Shown one piece after another: positions 26,556 through 34,639 of a stretch of DNA of 64,000 nucleotides; the stretch's first letter is position 1; each line of letters opens with the position of its first letter. The stretch lies in NCBI GenBank assembly GCA_040506705.1, contig JBEVWG010000035.1, positions 62,001-126,000 of the forward strand, given 5' to 3'. Source of the DNA: Thiodiazotropha sp040506705. Lineage in GTDB: Bacteria > Pseudomonadota > Gammaproteobacteria > Chromatiales > Chromatiaceae. Below the pieces are notes generated by a model. The model did not search any database. It was not told the DNA's origin and was given only the letters and a program-made list of their open reading frames with translations. The position numbers were made by a program, and so were the translations under genes.

Positions 26556-27624
26556 CTACCTGCTCCAAAGGAAGTAATACTCTAAATACTGTTTCACCAG
26601 GTTTACTGGTAAATTCGATCAATCCATGATGTCGGTTGATTAAGGTTTGGGATATGGAAAGACCAAGCCCCATACCTTCACTGCCAGAGACAAGGGGAAA
26701 GAACACCCGCTCTTGTAACTCCGGTGGAATTCCCGGACCGTTATCTGAGATTTCAATCGAGGCCACCAGTCGGTGGCGTATATTGCCAATAGTGAACTGT
26801 CGTAAAACCCGGCTATTGATTCCTACCACACCATTCGGGCCCGCAGCCCTTACAGCATTACGGACAATATTCAGAAATGCCTGGATTAACTGATCCATAT
26901 CCCCTGTCATATCGGGAATACTTGGATCATAATTTTTGCTGATCACCAACTTCGCCCCTGTCTCTGCTTTGGTCAGACCACAAACCCGTTCCAGAACCTG
27001 GTGAATGTTAGTAGGCTTCATTTCAGGGATGCGATTTGGCCCAATCATTGTATTTACAAGGTTTTGAAGTCGATCAGCTTCCTCAATGATTATCTGGGTA
27101 TATTCTGTCAGTGATTCATCGGGCAGCTCTCGTTCCAGCAGCTGAGCTGCGCCACGCAAACCACCCAGTGGATTTTTTATCTCGTGGGCCAAACCTTTCA
27201 CCAGTGCTCTGCTGGCTTGATTTCGTGACAGGATCTGTTCCTCTCGAGTGATTCTCAGCTGTCTGTCTACCTGCTGTATTTCTACAAGAAATTCGTTCAC
27301 AAACTGTCCAGAGCGTAAGGGAATTACCGTACAATCCACTGTAATCTCCCGCCCCTTCTGCAGTTGCAGCTGGTGTTCTCGCTCTGTAAATGGCTGTCCG
27401 GTCTCCAGTGAACGGTTTAAATTATTCCTCACTATCCCACTGGAGCAGTAGATCAGTTCAGCCGCTGGGTTCCCAACCATCTTCTTGGCACTTACACCAA
27501 ACAACATCTCAGCTGATGAGTTGATGAAGAGCAGATTAAATTTACGATCGAAGAGCAGAATGGCTGTGCTCAAATTATCAAGCACTCGGCGCTCCATCGG
27601 AGAATTTGGATGATGTGGGTTCAT
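26548..27624 (-). CDS. glnL: nitrogen regulation sensor kinase NtrB
   Basis: A 358-residue cytoplasmic kinase/phosphatase (NR-II, also called NtrB) that phosphorylates NtrC when nitrogen is limiting and is reset by PII. An N-terminal PAS domain (about 13-120) precedes the phosphoacceptor domain (LAHEIKNPLGGLRGAAQLL, His147) and an ATPase domain with an N-box near NIVRNAVRA, DNGPGIP and a GMGLGLS lid. A perfect NtrC box at 27812-27828, about 190 bp before the start, suggests autoregulation. The gene follows DUF4124 on the same strand after 391 bp, so it probably has its own promoter. Confidence 0.96.
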   Translation of the reverse strand: MNPHHPNSPMERRVLDNLSTAILLFDRKFNLLFINSSAEMLFGVSAKKMVGNPAAELIYCSSGIVRNNLNRSLETGQPFTEREHQLQLQKGREITVDCTVIPLRSGQFVNEFLVEIQQVDRQLRITREEQILSRNQASRALVKGLAHEIKNPLGGLRGAAQLLERELPDESLTEYTQIIIEEADRLQNLVNTMIGPNRIPEMKPTNIHQVLERVCGLTKAETGAKLVISKNYDPSIPDMTGDMDQLIQAFLNIVRNAVRAAGPNGVVGINSRVLRQFTIGNIRHRLVASIEISDNGPGIPPELQERVFFPLVSGSEGMGLGLSISQTLINRHHGLIEFTSKPGETVFRVLLPLEQVDG

Positions 27625-28015
27625 GTCAAACTACCTGCAATAAGTACACCAACGATAGAGATAGGAGAGTGATCAACCATTTTTTTGCAGCTAACCTAAC
27701 TAAAAGGCGCAGCTTCAGGTATTTCAATGGCGTTTCATGAACTACCGATCAACCAACTGAACTTGAATGCCCATAACTTTCTCTTTGTTATAGTGAGCAA
27801 AGCAGGTCTATTGCACTATTATAGTGCATCGATCACATTGACTGTTTGAATTTAACTGAAAATGGGACTGGGGCTTAATTGGAGAGGTCAAAAGTGTTGC
27901 TGGCTTTTACCAGAGGAAAAGGGGAGATCGGCGCATCATGAGCTACTGGTTGACCCAGCTGTAGACGCGTGAGTAATCAGCAGCTCTAAAGCAACCGTAA
28001 AACAGGGAAGAGGTA
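27625..28015. other. 391-bp ntrB upstream region
   Basis: No gene recognised. The notable content is the NtrC box at 27812-27828. I looked for a sigma-54 -24/-12 pair between this box and ntrB and found none convincing. Confidence 0.4.
27812..27828. promoter_or_regulatory. NtrC binding site upstream of ntrB
   Basis: TGCACTATTATAGTGCA is a perfect palindrome matching the NtrC consensus TGCAC-N7-GTGCA. It lies about 190 bp upstream of the ntrB start. In enteric bacteria a comparable site at glnL lets NtrC repress its own operon; the same is inferred here. Confidence 0.75.
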
Positions 28016-28537
28016 TTACTCAACTTCAGCTTGGCGAAGATGGAAGGTGGTACTGCCAGTCTCTTTCATCTTATTACCCTCTGCATCGAGGATCTCAGCA
28101 TTAAGGGTATGTGTGCCCCGACTGAGCTGCTGCAAAACCAGCTGCGAGGTTGTGATATCAGAGTCAAGTTTTCTACCATCCACATAGAGATGAATGATGT
28201 GACCGCTTCCCAGAGGAGGAGAGATGGAAAGACCAACGGAAACCGATCCTTCGGCACTGCGTATGGTCTCATCATTGCCCGGCTGAACAATGTCGAAATT
28301 GGTATATTCACCAGTAGCCGCAGCTTCGGACTCTTTATCCAGATTTTCCACATTCAGGGATGATTTTCTCTTTTCATCACTCACACGGATCTTCTCTGCG
28401 CCCGGTTGATAGGATTCAGAGTAGACGACCTCTCCATCCTCAGTAACCCATTTATAGACATCTCTGGCCATAAGCGGCTGAGAAAGCAGAAGAATAACTA
28501 ATATGATTACGATACGCATAGTGCCAAGCATAGACAT
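28016..28537 (-). CDS. DUF4124 domain protein, secreted
   Basis: A 173-residue exported protein. The hydrophobic leader (MRIVIILVILLLSQPLMA) is followed by the DUF4124 signature RDVYKWVTEDGEVVYSE, a small beta domain found in proteobacterial envelope proteins. The C-terminal region (about 85-165) looks like another beta sandwich (SVGLSISPPLGSGHIIHLYVDG). The frame starts at 28537, but Met7 (28519) gives a more standard signal peptide. In many gammaproteobacteria a DUF4124 gene sits between glnA and ntrB as here; no role in nitrogen control is known. Confidence 0.85.
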   Translation of the reverse strand: MSMLGTMRIVIILVILLLSQPLMARDVYKWVTEDGEVVYSESYQPGAEKIRVSDEKRKSSLNVENLDKESEAAATGEYTNFDIVQPGNDETIRSAEGSVSVGLSISPPLGSGHIIHLYVDGRKLDSDITTSQLVLQQLSRGTHTLNAEILDAEGNKMKETGSTTFHLRQAEVE

Positions 28538-28570
28538 TCAGAGCAAAACTAACAAGCGACGAAGTTCGCA

Positions 28571-28604
28571 AAAAAAACGCCCCCCGATGAAGGGGGGCGT
28601 TTTA
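28571..28604. terminator. bidirectional intrinsic terminator of glnA
   Basis: A nine-base GC-rich stem (ACGCCCCCC / GGGGGGCGT, loop of six) with an A-run on one side and a T-run on the other, so it can act on both strands. It lies 27 bp after the glnA stop and probably separates glnA from the downstream DUF4124 gene. Confidence 0.9.
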
Positions 28605-28630
28605 ACTACACATCAACCCGGATTGTAATA

Positions 28631-30037
28631 TCAGAGGCTGTAATACATATCAAATTCAGCAGGATGTGTGGTCATACGCATGGTGGTCACTTCTTCCATC
28701 TTCAGATCAATATAGCCATTGATCAGGTCATCAGTGAAAACGCCACCAGCTGTGAGGAAGTCACGATCTGCATCGAGTGCTTCCAGAGCCATATCAAGGC
28801 TATGACAAACTGTTGGAATGCTTGCAGCCTCTTCAGCTGGCAGATCATACAGATCCTTGTCCATTGCATCGCCAGGATGGATCTTGTTCTGGATACCGTC
28901 CAGGCCAGCCATCATCATGGCTGCGAAAGCCAGGTAGGGGTTGGCTGTTGGATCAGGGAAACGAACCTCAACACGGCGACCCTTAGGGCTTGATACCCAT
29001 GGAATACGGATTGAAGCAGAGCGGTTACGTGCGGAGTAAGCCAGCATTACTGGTGCTTCAAAACCTGGAACCAGACGCTTGTAAGAGTTGGTAGAAGCAT
29101 TGGTGAAAGCGTTCAGAGCGCGGGCATGCTTGATGATGCCGCCGATATAGTAGAGCGCAGTTTCAGACAGGCCACCATACTGATCACCTGCAAATACGTT
29201 CTCTCCACCTTTAGATAGGGATTGATGCACATGCATACCAGAGCCGTTGTCACCAACGATTGGCTTAGGCATGAAGGTCGCGGTTTTGCCGTAGGCGTGG
29301 GCAACATTCCAGGTACAGTATTTCTGTATCTGAACCCAGTCAGCTCTCTCTACAAGGGTACTGAAACGGGTACCGATCTCACATTGACCGGCAGTAGCAA
29401 CTTCGTGATGGTGAACTTCAACAGGTACGCCCATCTCTTCCATGGCGAGGCACATGGCACCACGCAGGTCGTGCAGTGAATCTACTGGGGGTACTGGAAA
29501 GTAACCGCCTTTGACGCCGGGACGATGACCGATATTACCATCTTCATAGACACGCTCAGAGTTCCACTCAGCCTCTTCAGAGTCGATCTTCACCATGGAA
29601 CCACTCATATCGACGCTCCAGCGAACATCGTCGAGCACGAAGAATTCTGGCTCTGGTCCAAAGAATGCAGCATCAGCAATTCCTGTTGATGCCAGATAGG
29701 CTTCTGCACGCTTGGCAACAGAACGAGGATCACGCTCGTAGCCCTGCATGGTGGCAGGCTCAAGAATATCACAGCGAATGTTCACCGTATTCTCGTCAGC
29801 GAAAGGATCGATGACTGCAGTGGCATCCTCAGGCATCAGAATCATGTCCGACTCATTAATACCTTTCCAGCCCGAGATGGATGAACCATCGAACATCTTG
29901 CCATCAGTGAACAGTTCTTCGTTGATCTCACTGACTGGCAGAGTAACGTGCTGCTCCTTACCGCGAGTATCGGTAAAGCGGAGATCAACGAATTTCACGT
30001 CATTGTCTTTGATCATCTTAAGGGCTTTCGAGGCCAT
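28631..30037 (-). CDS. glnA: glutamine synthetase type I
   Basis: Condenses glutamate and ammonium to glutamine using ATP; dodecameric cytosolic enzyme and the core of ammonia assimilation. I place the start at ATG 30037 (peptide MASKALKMIKDNDVKFVDLR), preceded by TTGGAG at good spacing, which gives 468 residues, like the E. coli enzyme (469); the open frame runs ten codons further upstream without conservation. The active-site loop GDNGSGMHVHQS and NRSASIRIP are present, and the YDLPAEEA motif carries the adenylylatable tyrosine, so control by GlnE is expected. A sigma-54 promoter and NtrC boxes lie upstream. Confidence 0.98.
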   Translation of the reverse strand: MASKALKMIKDNDVKFVDLRFTDTRGKEQHVTLPVSEINEELFTDGKMFDGSSISGWKGINESDMILMPEDATAVIDPFADENTVNIRCDILEPATMQGYERDPRSVAKRAEAYLASTGIADAAFFGPEPEFFVLDDVRWSVDMSGSMVKIDSEEAEWNSERVYEDGNIGHRPGVKGGYFPVPPVDSLHDLRGAMCLAMEEMGVPVEVHHHEVATAGQCEIGTRFSTLVERADWVQIQKYCTWNVAHAYGKTATFMPKPIVGDNGSGMHVHQSLSKGGENVFAGDQYGGLSETALYYIGGIIKHARALNAFTNASTNSYKRLVPGFEAPVMLAYSARNRSASIRIPWVSSPKGRRVEVRFPDPTANPYLAFAAMMMAGLDGIQNKIHPGDAMDKDLYDLPAEEAASIPTVCHSLDMALEALDADRDFLTAGGVFTDDLINGYIDLKMEEVTTMRMTTHPAEFDMYYSL

Positions 30038-30142
30038 CTCATTCTCCAAGAGTTTTGGTTTACACAATGCTGAGCAAGTATCAGCTACTCATTAGCTTTG
30101 GCGGCCAGGCAACTATACCAGACGCTTTGGAATACGCATTAG

Positions 30143-30158
30143 AGCATGAATCATGCCA
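30143..30158 (-). promoter_or_regulatory. sigma-54 promoter of glnA
   Basis: On the minus strand TGGCATGATTCATGCT fits the -24/-12 consensus TGGCAYR-N4-TTGCW at all but one base, with correct GG to GC spacing. Transcription would start near 30131, about 95 bases before the glnA ATG. Confidence 0.6.
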
Positions 30159-30332
30159 TGGGTAAAAACTGATAATGATAGCGAAATACTCACCTTTGGC
30201 TGCTAAGCCTAAGCAATAGAAATATTCTGCGAAATTAATAGGTTATTATATACAAAAAAGAAAACTGATACGGGTCCTTAGATTGGCTTCCTGCTAGCTA
30301 TGAATTAGAAAAAAAGTACAAACCTGGAACGA

Positions 30333-30349
30333 CGCACAATTGTAGTGCG
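30333..30349. promoter_or_regulatory. NtrC enhancer box 1 for glnA
   Basis: CGCACAATTGTAGTGCG has the NtrC core GCAC-N7-GTGC with full dyad symmetry in the core arms. It lies roughly 210 bases upstream of the predicted sigma-54 transcription start. Confidence 0.6.
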
Positions 30350-30363
30350 TCCAATATTATCAA

Positions 30364-30380
30364 TGCACCAGATTAGTGCT
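30364..30380. promoter_or_regulatory. NtrC enhancer box 2 for glnA
   Basis: TGCACCAGATTAGTGCT has the GCAC-N7-GTGC core and lies 31 bp (about three DNA turns) from box 1, the same face of the helix, like the twin enhancer of E. coli glnA. It overlaps the last bases of the cation efflux gene. Confidence 0.6.
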
Positions 30381-31515
30381 AACCAAACCAGACCTGAACC
30401 GTTCTGAACAGTTCAGATCCTTCAATGGCCTTTTGATAATCGGATTTCAGTTCACTCGCACTTTCACTTGACTTGAAACAGTGGCTCGGTAGATAGATAT
30501 CCACATCAATTTTTCCTGACAGGTAGTGCAGCACTATGCGCATCCGCTCATCGAAACAGGCCATCTCAGACCAGTGGGAGAGTAGTAATTTTTCTGCTTC
30601 TTCTCGCAATGGCAGTTTTGCACACGAGGGTCCGGCCTCATCATCTTCGGGATCGATGTGGACAGTAACATCCTCCAAAACATCGACACCATCAATCAAT
30701 CCATACTGAACAACTTCTGCAATTCTATGCCCCTCGGAAACGCTCAACCAGGGATCAACCTGCACATGGACATCAGCAAGTGCATGCCCGCCCAGCTTCC
30801 TGGTACGCAACATATGCACATTATTCACCCCGGAAACGCTGCCAATGACCTTGCGTATCTCTTCTAGTGACTCTTCCTCAAGCCCGGCATCTGCTAGTTC
30901 ATGTAGTGCCTGCCAGCCGAGTTCCCACCCGATTTTCACTACCATCAAGCCAACCAGTACAGCTGCAATTGCGTCCAGATAGGGCAGGCCAAGGATGGTG
31001 CCTCCGATACCAACCAGAACCACAATGGAGGATACTGAATCACTGCGATGGTGCCAGGCGTTAGCCCGCAACAGATCTGAATTGATGAGATTTGCCAGAT
31101 AACGGGTGTAGAAGAAGAGGGCTTCATTCGCCAGGATGGAGAACGCCGCCACATAGAGTGTCAGGGTTTCCGGTACCAGTAGTTCTTCAGGAGAGAAGAG
31201 GCGAAATACAGCATCCCAGACAATGCCAACCCCAACAGTGATCAGGAAACCGCCGAGTACTAAGGTGCCAACCGTCTCGAATCGCCCATGTCCATAAGGG
31301 TGCTCTTCATCCGGTTCCTCATTTGCATGGCGTGCCGTGAACAGCACCAGGGCATCCGTCAGCAAATCAGAGAGAGAGTGAATGCCATCAGCGATCAATG
31401 ATTGTGAGTGACCCAACCAACCGAAGAGTATTTTCAATAGCGCCAACACGCTGTTTGTGATGGCTCCCACAATCGCTGCCTTGCGGCTCATTTCATAGCG
31501 TTGATCACTTTTCAT
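30379..31515 (-). CDS. cation diffusion facilitator family transporter
   Basis: A 378-residue inner-membrane metal/proton antiporter (FieF/MamB-like). The N-terminal part has about six membrane segments and both metal-site motifs, DGIHSLSD (43-50) and HHRSD (155-159). The cytoplasmic C-terminal domain begins around residue 215 and is longer than the usual 290-300 residue family members, with an extra roughly 80-residue tail. The metal (Zn, Fe or Mn) cannot be told from sequence alone. It lies five bases downstream of the TusA-like gene and closes a three-gene unit. Confidence 0.9.
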   Translation of the reverse strand: MKSDQRYEMSRKAAIVGAITNSVLALLKILFGWLGHSQSLIADGIHSLSDLLTDALVLFTARHANEEPDEEHPYGHGRFETVGTLVLGGFLITVGVGIVWDAVFRLFSPEELLVPETLTLYVAAFSILANEALFFYTRYLANLINSDLLRANAWHHRSDSVSSIVVLVGIGGTILGLPYLDAIAAVLVGLMVVKIGWELGWQALHELADAGLEEESLEEIRKVIGSVSGVNNVHMLRTRKLGGHALADVHVQVDPWLSVSEGHRIAEVVQYGLIDGVDVLEDVTVHIDPEDDEAGPSCAKLPLREEAEKLLLSHWSEMACFDERMRIVLHYLSGKIDVDIYLPSHCFKSSESASELKSDYQKAIEGSELFRTVQVWFG

Positions 31516-31520
31516 GATAT

Positions 31521-31760
31521 CTACTCGCCCACAACCTCAACTACCACAATATACTCACCATCATCTGTTCGCGTCTCCACTACCCGGTGACCGTTGATCC
31601 TTGACCAGGCAGGAATATCGTTCAAAGCACCAGGATCGGTACAGACAGCTTCTACAAGCGCCCCAACCGGCAACGACTCGACCGCATTCTGCACCTTGAT
31701 AACCGGCATTGGACAGAGCATTCGCCGGCAATCAATCTGATGACGATTCAAATCAGCCAC
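31521..31760 (-). CDS. TusA-family sulfur carrier protein
   Basis: A 79-residue small sulfur carrier. The TusA signature is visible as CRRMLCPMPVIKVQNAV, with the persulfide-bearing Cys16 in the CPMP motif. TusA proteins pass sulfane sulfur from cysteine desulfurase or rhodanese partners to acceptors such as tRNA thiolases or, in sulfur oxidisers, the Dsr/Hdr systems. It overlaps the end of the thiouridylase-like gene upstream by 13 bp, so a relay between the two is inferred. Confidence 0.88.
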   Translation of the reverse strand: MADLNRHQIDCRRMLCPMPVIKVQNAVESLPVGALVEAVCTDPGALNDIPAWSRINGHRVVETRTDDGEYIVVVEVVGE

Positions 31761-32791
31761 TCTTTGGGTATCTCATGGGGTTTCAGGGGTACTGAATGTA
31801 TATCACGGGAGTCACCGCTTTTATTGGTAAACTCCAAAATCACTTGATCAGCATCTCTACCCTGACTGTAGCGGGCAACCAGCCTACCGATCAACTCAAC
31901 ATCCGTATCAGATATCTCGCCATCTATAAGCGCCAGTGGGCCGCCGTGACTGGTTGTCTTGATGTGTGGAAAGCTTTTTCTGTACCCTTGCAGAAAATTC
32001 GCTTCTCCCTCTTCACGAGCAATGATCACTTTATAGTGAGGAGATGGACGCAGATGTCTACCGACCTTCAACAACATAATATCATCCATCTCATACTCAC
32101 GACTGCCGCGGGCCTGCCATAGATCTTTCAATTTGACAGCATACTGCTCATCGGTAAGAAAACAGCAGCCACCTGCAGGTTGTGCATAGTCCTCAAAACC
32201 AAAACTGGCGGCAAGTGCCATTTGAGGTTTACGGCTGCGACCTGAGAAATCGAAGAGCTGCTCACGATCCACCCAGCCTTCACGTTCAGGCAGAGTCTCC
32301 GGCAGATTTTTTGCGCAGAGAGGCCGCAACAAAAGATCATTGGCGCCAGACTCATCGGAAATGATCGGCATGGTCTCTTTTCGCTGTGACATCGGACGCT
32401 GACCAATTACCTCTCCGGTAATAATGAAATCGAAGCCTCTCTTCTGAATCCACTCATGGGCTTTGCGAACCATGAAGACCTTACAGTCGAGACAGGGGTT
32501 TAGATTGGCGCCATAACCATGCTTTGGCTTGGTCAGAACTTGTTTGTAATCTTCAACGATATCTTCAATGTGCAACTTCATACCCAGCTGTTCAGCGACC
32601 CAAAGGGCATTATTGCGCTTAGCCTTGTTCTGATCCTTTTTACGAATGGCATGAGTGTGCCCCTCTACACAGAAACCGGTAAAGAAGTTAATGCCTTCAA
32701 CATGTATACCCTGCTCTTGAATGACGCGGGCAGCTAAAAGCGAGTCCAGCCCCCCGGAAATCAGTGCAACAGCCTTTCTTTGCTCACTCAT
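31748..32791 (-). CDS. PP-loop tRNA thiouridylase-like protein (MnmA-like) with C-terminal NFACT-R-type domain
   Basis: A 347-residue ATP-pyrophosphatase. The N-terminal PP-loop is SGGLDS (12-17). Cysteines at NPCLDCK (Cys100, Cys103) and GGCC (Cys209, Cys210) mirror the sulfur-handling cysteines of MnmA, which makes 2-thiouridine at the tRNA wobble position. The C-terminal third resembles the DUF814/NFACT-R RNA-binding domain rather than the usual MnmA beta barrel. It is distinct from housekeeping MnmA, so it may be a second thiolase or act on another substrate. It is the first gene of a tight unit with TusA-like and CDF genes. Confidence 0.8.
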   Translation of the reverse strand: MSEQRKAVALISGGLDSLLAARVIQEQGIHVEGINFFTGFCVEGHTHAIRKKDQNKAKRNNALWVAEQLGMKLHIEDIVEDYKQVLTKPKHGYGANLNPCLDCKVFMVRKAHEWIQKRGFDFIITGEVIGQRPMSQRKETMPIISDESGANDLLLRPLCAKNLPETLPEREGWVDREQLFDFSGRSRKPQMALAASFGFEDYAQPAGGCCFLTDEQYAVKLKDLWQARGSREYEMDDIMLLKVGRHLRPSPHYKVIIAREEGEANFLQGYRKSFPHIKTTSHGGPLALIDGEISDTDVELIGRLVARYSQGRDADQVILEFTNKSGDSRDIHSVPLKPHEIPKEWLI

Positions 32792-32988
32792 GAGATATCA
32801 TCATTAGCCAAAATGGCAATTATACCCTGAATCGTCCTGGCATAGGATGGGCAAAGGCTAGCGTAAAATTGGCTAAATACCCCATTTACACTCTCAATCT
32901 GCAACACCCTTTTACAATTCAGGGAAACTACAAAACCCTTTTTGCGAATATAATGCCCATACATGAATATAAACCTGAGGAAGGAATA

Positions 32989-33438
32989 ATGAAAAATATC
33001 GCACGTACGCTTTTTGCAATCTCACTGCTTTTTTCCACCGCCACGGTCTTCGCAAATGATCTGTTGTCAGCACTCACCAGTCAGCTTGGGGTTAGTACGG
33101 AACAGGCCTCAGGTGGCGCAGGCTCCCTGTTTAAAATGGCTCAGAGCAATCTTTCAGAAGGAGATTTTTCGCAAATAGCTTCTGTTGTACCCGGTATTGA
33201 AGAGATGATGTCCGGCGCCCAGTCTTCAGGTAAAGAGTCTGGCGCAGTTGGTGCTGTTGCTTCAATGCTTGGGGATAACAGCTCAGCAGGAAATCTGGCT
33301 AACCTCGCCTCATCATTCGGTAATCTGGGTATGGATTCAGATATGGTCGGAAAATTTATGCCCATCGTTCTCGACTTTCTTCAAACACAAGGCGGTGACA
33401 CTGTTATGTCTTTGATGAAAGGTGCTCTTTCACTCTAA
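32989..33438 (+). CDS. DUF2780 domain protein, secreted
   Basis: A 149-residue exported protein. The start is placed at ATG 32989 because GAGGAAGGA lies at the right distance and the next residues are a signal peptide (MKNIARTLFAISLLFSTA, cleavage after VFA); the frame is open 40 codons further upstream without sense. The mature part is rich in Gly, Ser and Ala with repeated amphipathic helices, typical of DUF2780 (VcgC/VcgE-like) proteins of unknown function. It stands alone between two divergent regions and is followed by a long hairpin. Confidence 0.85.
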   Translation: MKNIARTLFAISLLFSTATVFANDLLSALTSQLGVSTEQASGGAGSLFKMAQSNLSEGDFSQIASVVPGIEEMMSGAQSSGKESGAVGAVASMLGDNSSAGNLANLASSFGNLGMDSDMVGKFMPIVLDFLQTQGGDTVMSLMKGALSL

Positions 33439-33455
33439 GTAGAGTGACTGATAAT

Positions 33456-33543
33456 GGTAATCTCCGGTTAAACCTGGTGGGACTTGCGGTATATTTTGTA
33501 ATGTTCCGACAGCCCACTGAGTTTTAACAGACCGGGGATTACC
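33456..33543. repeat. 88-nt imperfect long hairpin after the DUF2780 gene
   Basis: The outer arms GGTAATCTCCGGT and ACCGGGGATTACC pair at 12 of 13 positions; further inner pairings (GTTAAA with TTTTAAC, GTGGG with CCCAC) extend the stem. There is no T-run, so it is not a simple terminator. It may be a palindromic repeat unit or a structured 3' untranslated region. Confidence 0.5.
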
Positions 33544-33700
33544 TCTAAATAGCCTCTGGAACCCTATATCCATTCTCAGATCCCCCTCAATTCTTCCTTT
33601 AAAATGTGGCTTAAACCAGCATAACCGCCCGTAAGTTAGCCATTGTAAGGCGGCATCGTTATACTTACGCCGTTTTCATCCACATCAACGGGGCCTCGTT

Positions 33701-34639
33701 GTGACTCGAGCTTCAGAACCAAATCAGCGAAACATAAAAACTTTTCAGGAACTGATATTCGCGCTTCAGGAATATTGGGCAGACCAGGGGTGCATCATTC
33801 TGCAACCCTACGATATGGAAATGGGTGCTGGCACCTTCCATACCGCAACATTTCTACGCTCAATAGGGCCTGAACCCTGGAACGCTGCATATGTCCAGCC
33901 CTCACGTCGTCCAACAGATGGTCGCTATGGTGAAAATCCAAACAGGCTGCAGCACTACTATCAGTACCAGGTTGTGATGAAGCCATCACCAAAGAATATA
34001 CAGCAACTCTACCTGGGTTCTTTGCAGATGTTGGGGCTCGATCTCAATGTGCATGATATCCGCTTCGTAGAGGATAATTGGGAATCTCCAACCCTCGGAG
34101 CCTGGGGACTAGGATGGGAAGTTTGGCTGAATGGCATGGAGGTCACACAGTTTACCTATTTCCAACAGGTCGGTGGACTCGATTGCCGCCCTGTTACTGG
34201 TGAGATCACCTATGGTCTGGAACGAATTGCCATGTATCTGCAGGGGGTCGAGAGCGTATATGATCTTGTATGGACTGAAGGTCCTCAAGGCATCGTGACC
34301 TATGGCGATGTGTTTCATCAAAATGAGGTTGAACAATCTACCTACAATTTTGAACATGCCGATGTGGACTATCTGTTTGCTCAATTTGACCAGTGTGAAT
34401 CTGTCTCACAAAAACTGATAGAAGCGGGTCTGCCCCTGCCTGCCTATGAGCAGGTGCTTCAAGCTTCACACACATTCAATCTGCTCGATGCACGTCATGC
34501 AATTTCTGTCACCGAACGCCAGCGCTATATCCTGCGTGTTCGCGCCTTGGCGCGGGCGGTAGCCCAAGCCTACTACGATGCTCGAGAACGACTCGGTTTT
34601 CCCATGCTCAAATCGTCCCAGGAGGCTGCTAATGGCTGA
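33701..34639 (+). CDS. glyQ: glycyl-tRNA synthetase alpha subunit
   Basis: A 312-residue catalytic alpha subunit of the bacterial tetrameric (alpha2-beta2) GlyRS, which charges tRNA-Gly. Family signatures include YVQPSRRPTDGRYGENPNRL, EVWLNGMEVTQFTYF and DVFHQNEVEQS. It starts with GTG. Its end overlaps the glyS start by eight bases, so the two subunits are translationally coupled. Confidence 0.97.
   Translation: MTRASEPNQRNIKTFQELIFALQEYWADQGCIILQPYDMEMGAGTFHTATFLRSIGPEPWNAAYVQPSRRPTDGRYGENPNRLQHYYQYQVVMKPSPKNIQQLYLGSLQMLGLDLNVHDIRFVEDNWESPTLGAWGLGWEVWLNGMEVTQFTYFQQVGGLDCRPVTGEITYGLERIAMYLQGVESVYDLVWTEGPQGIVTYGDVFHQNEVEQSTYNFEHADVDYLFAQFDQCESVSQKLIEAGLPLPAYEQVLQASHTFNLLDARHAISVTERQRYILRVRALARAVAQAYYDARERLGFPMLKSSQEAANG

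Noticed and set aside
27625..27811. Sigma-54 promoter for ntrB
   Set aside because: Candidate TGGG stretches on the minus strand lack a GC at the required spacing; simple NtrC autoregulation of a sigma-70 promoter is more likely.
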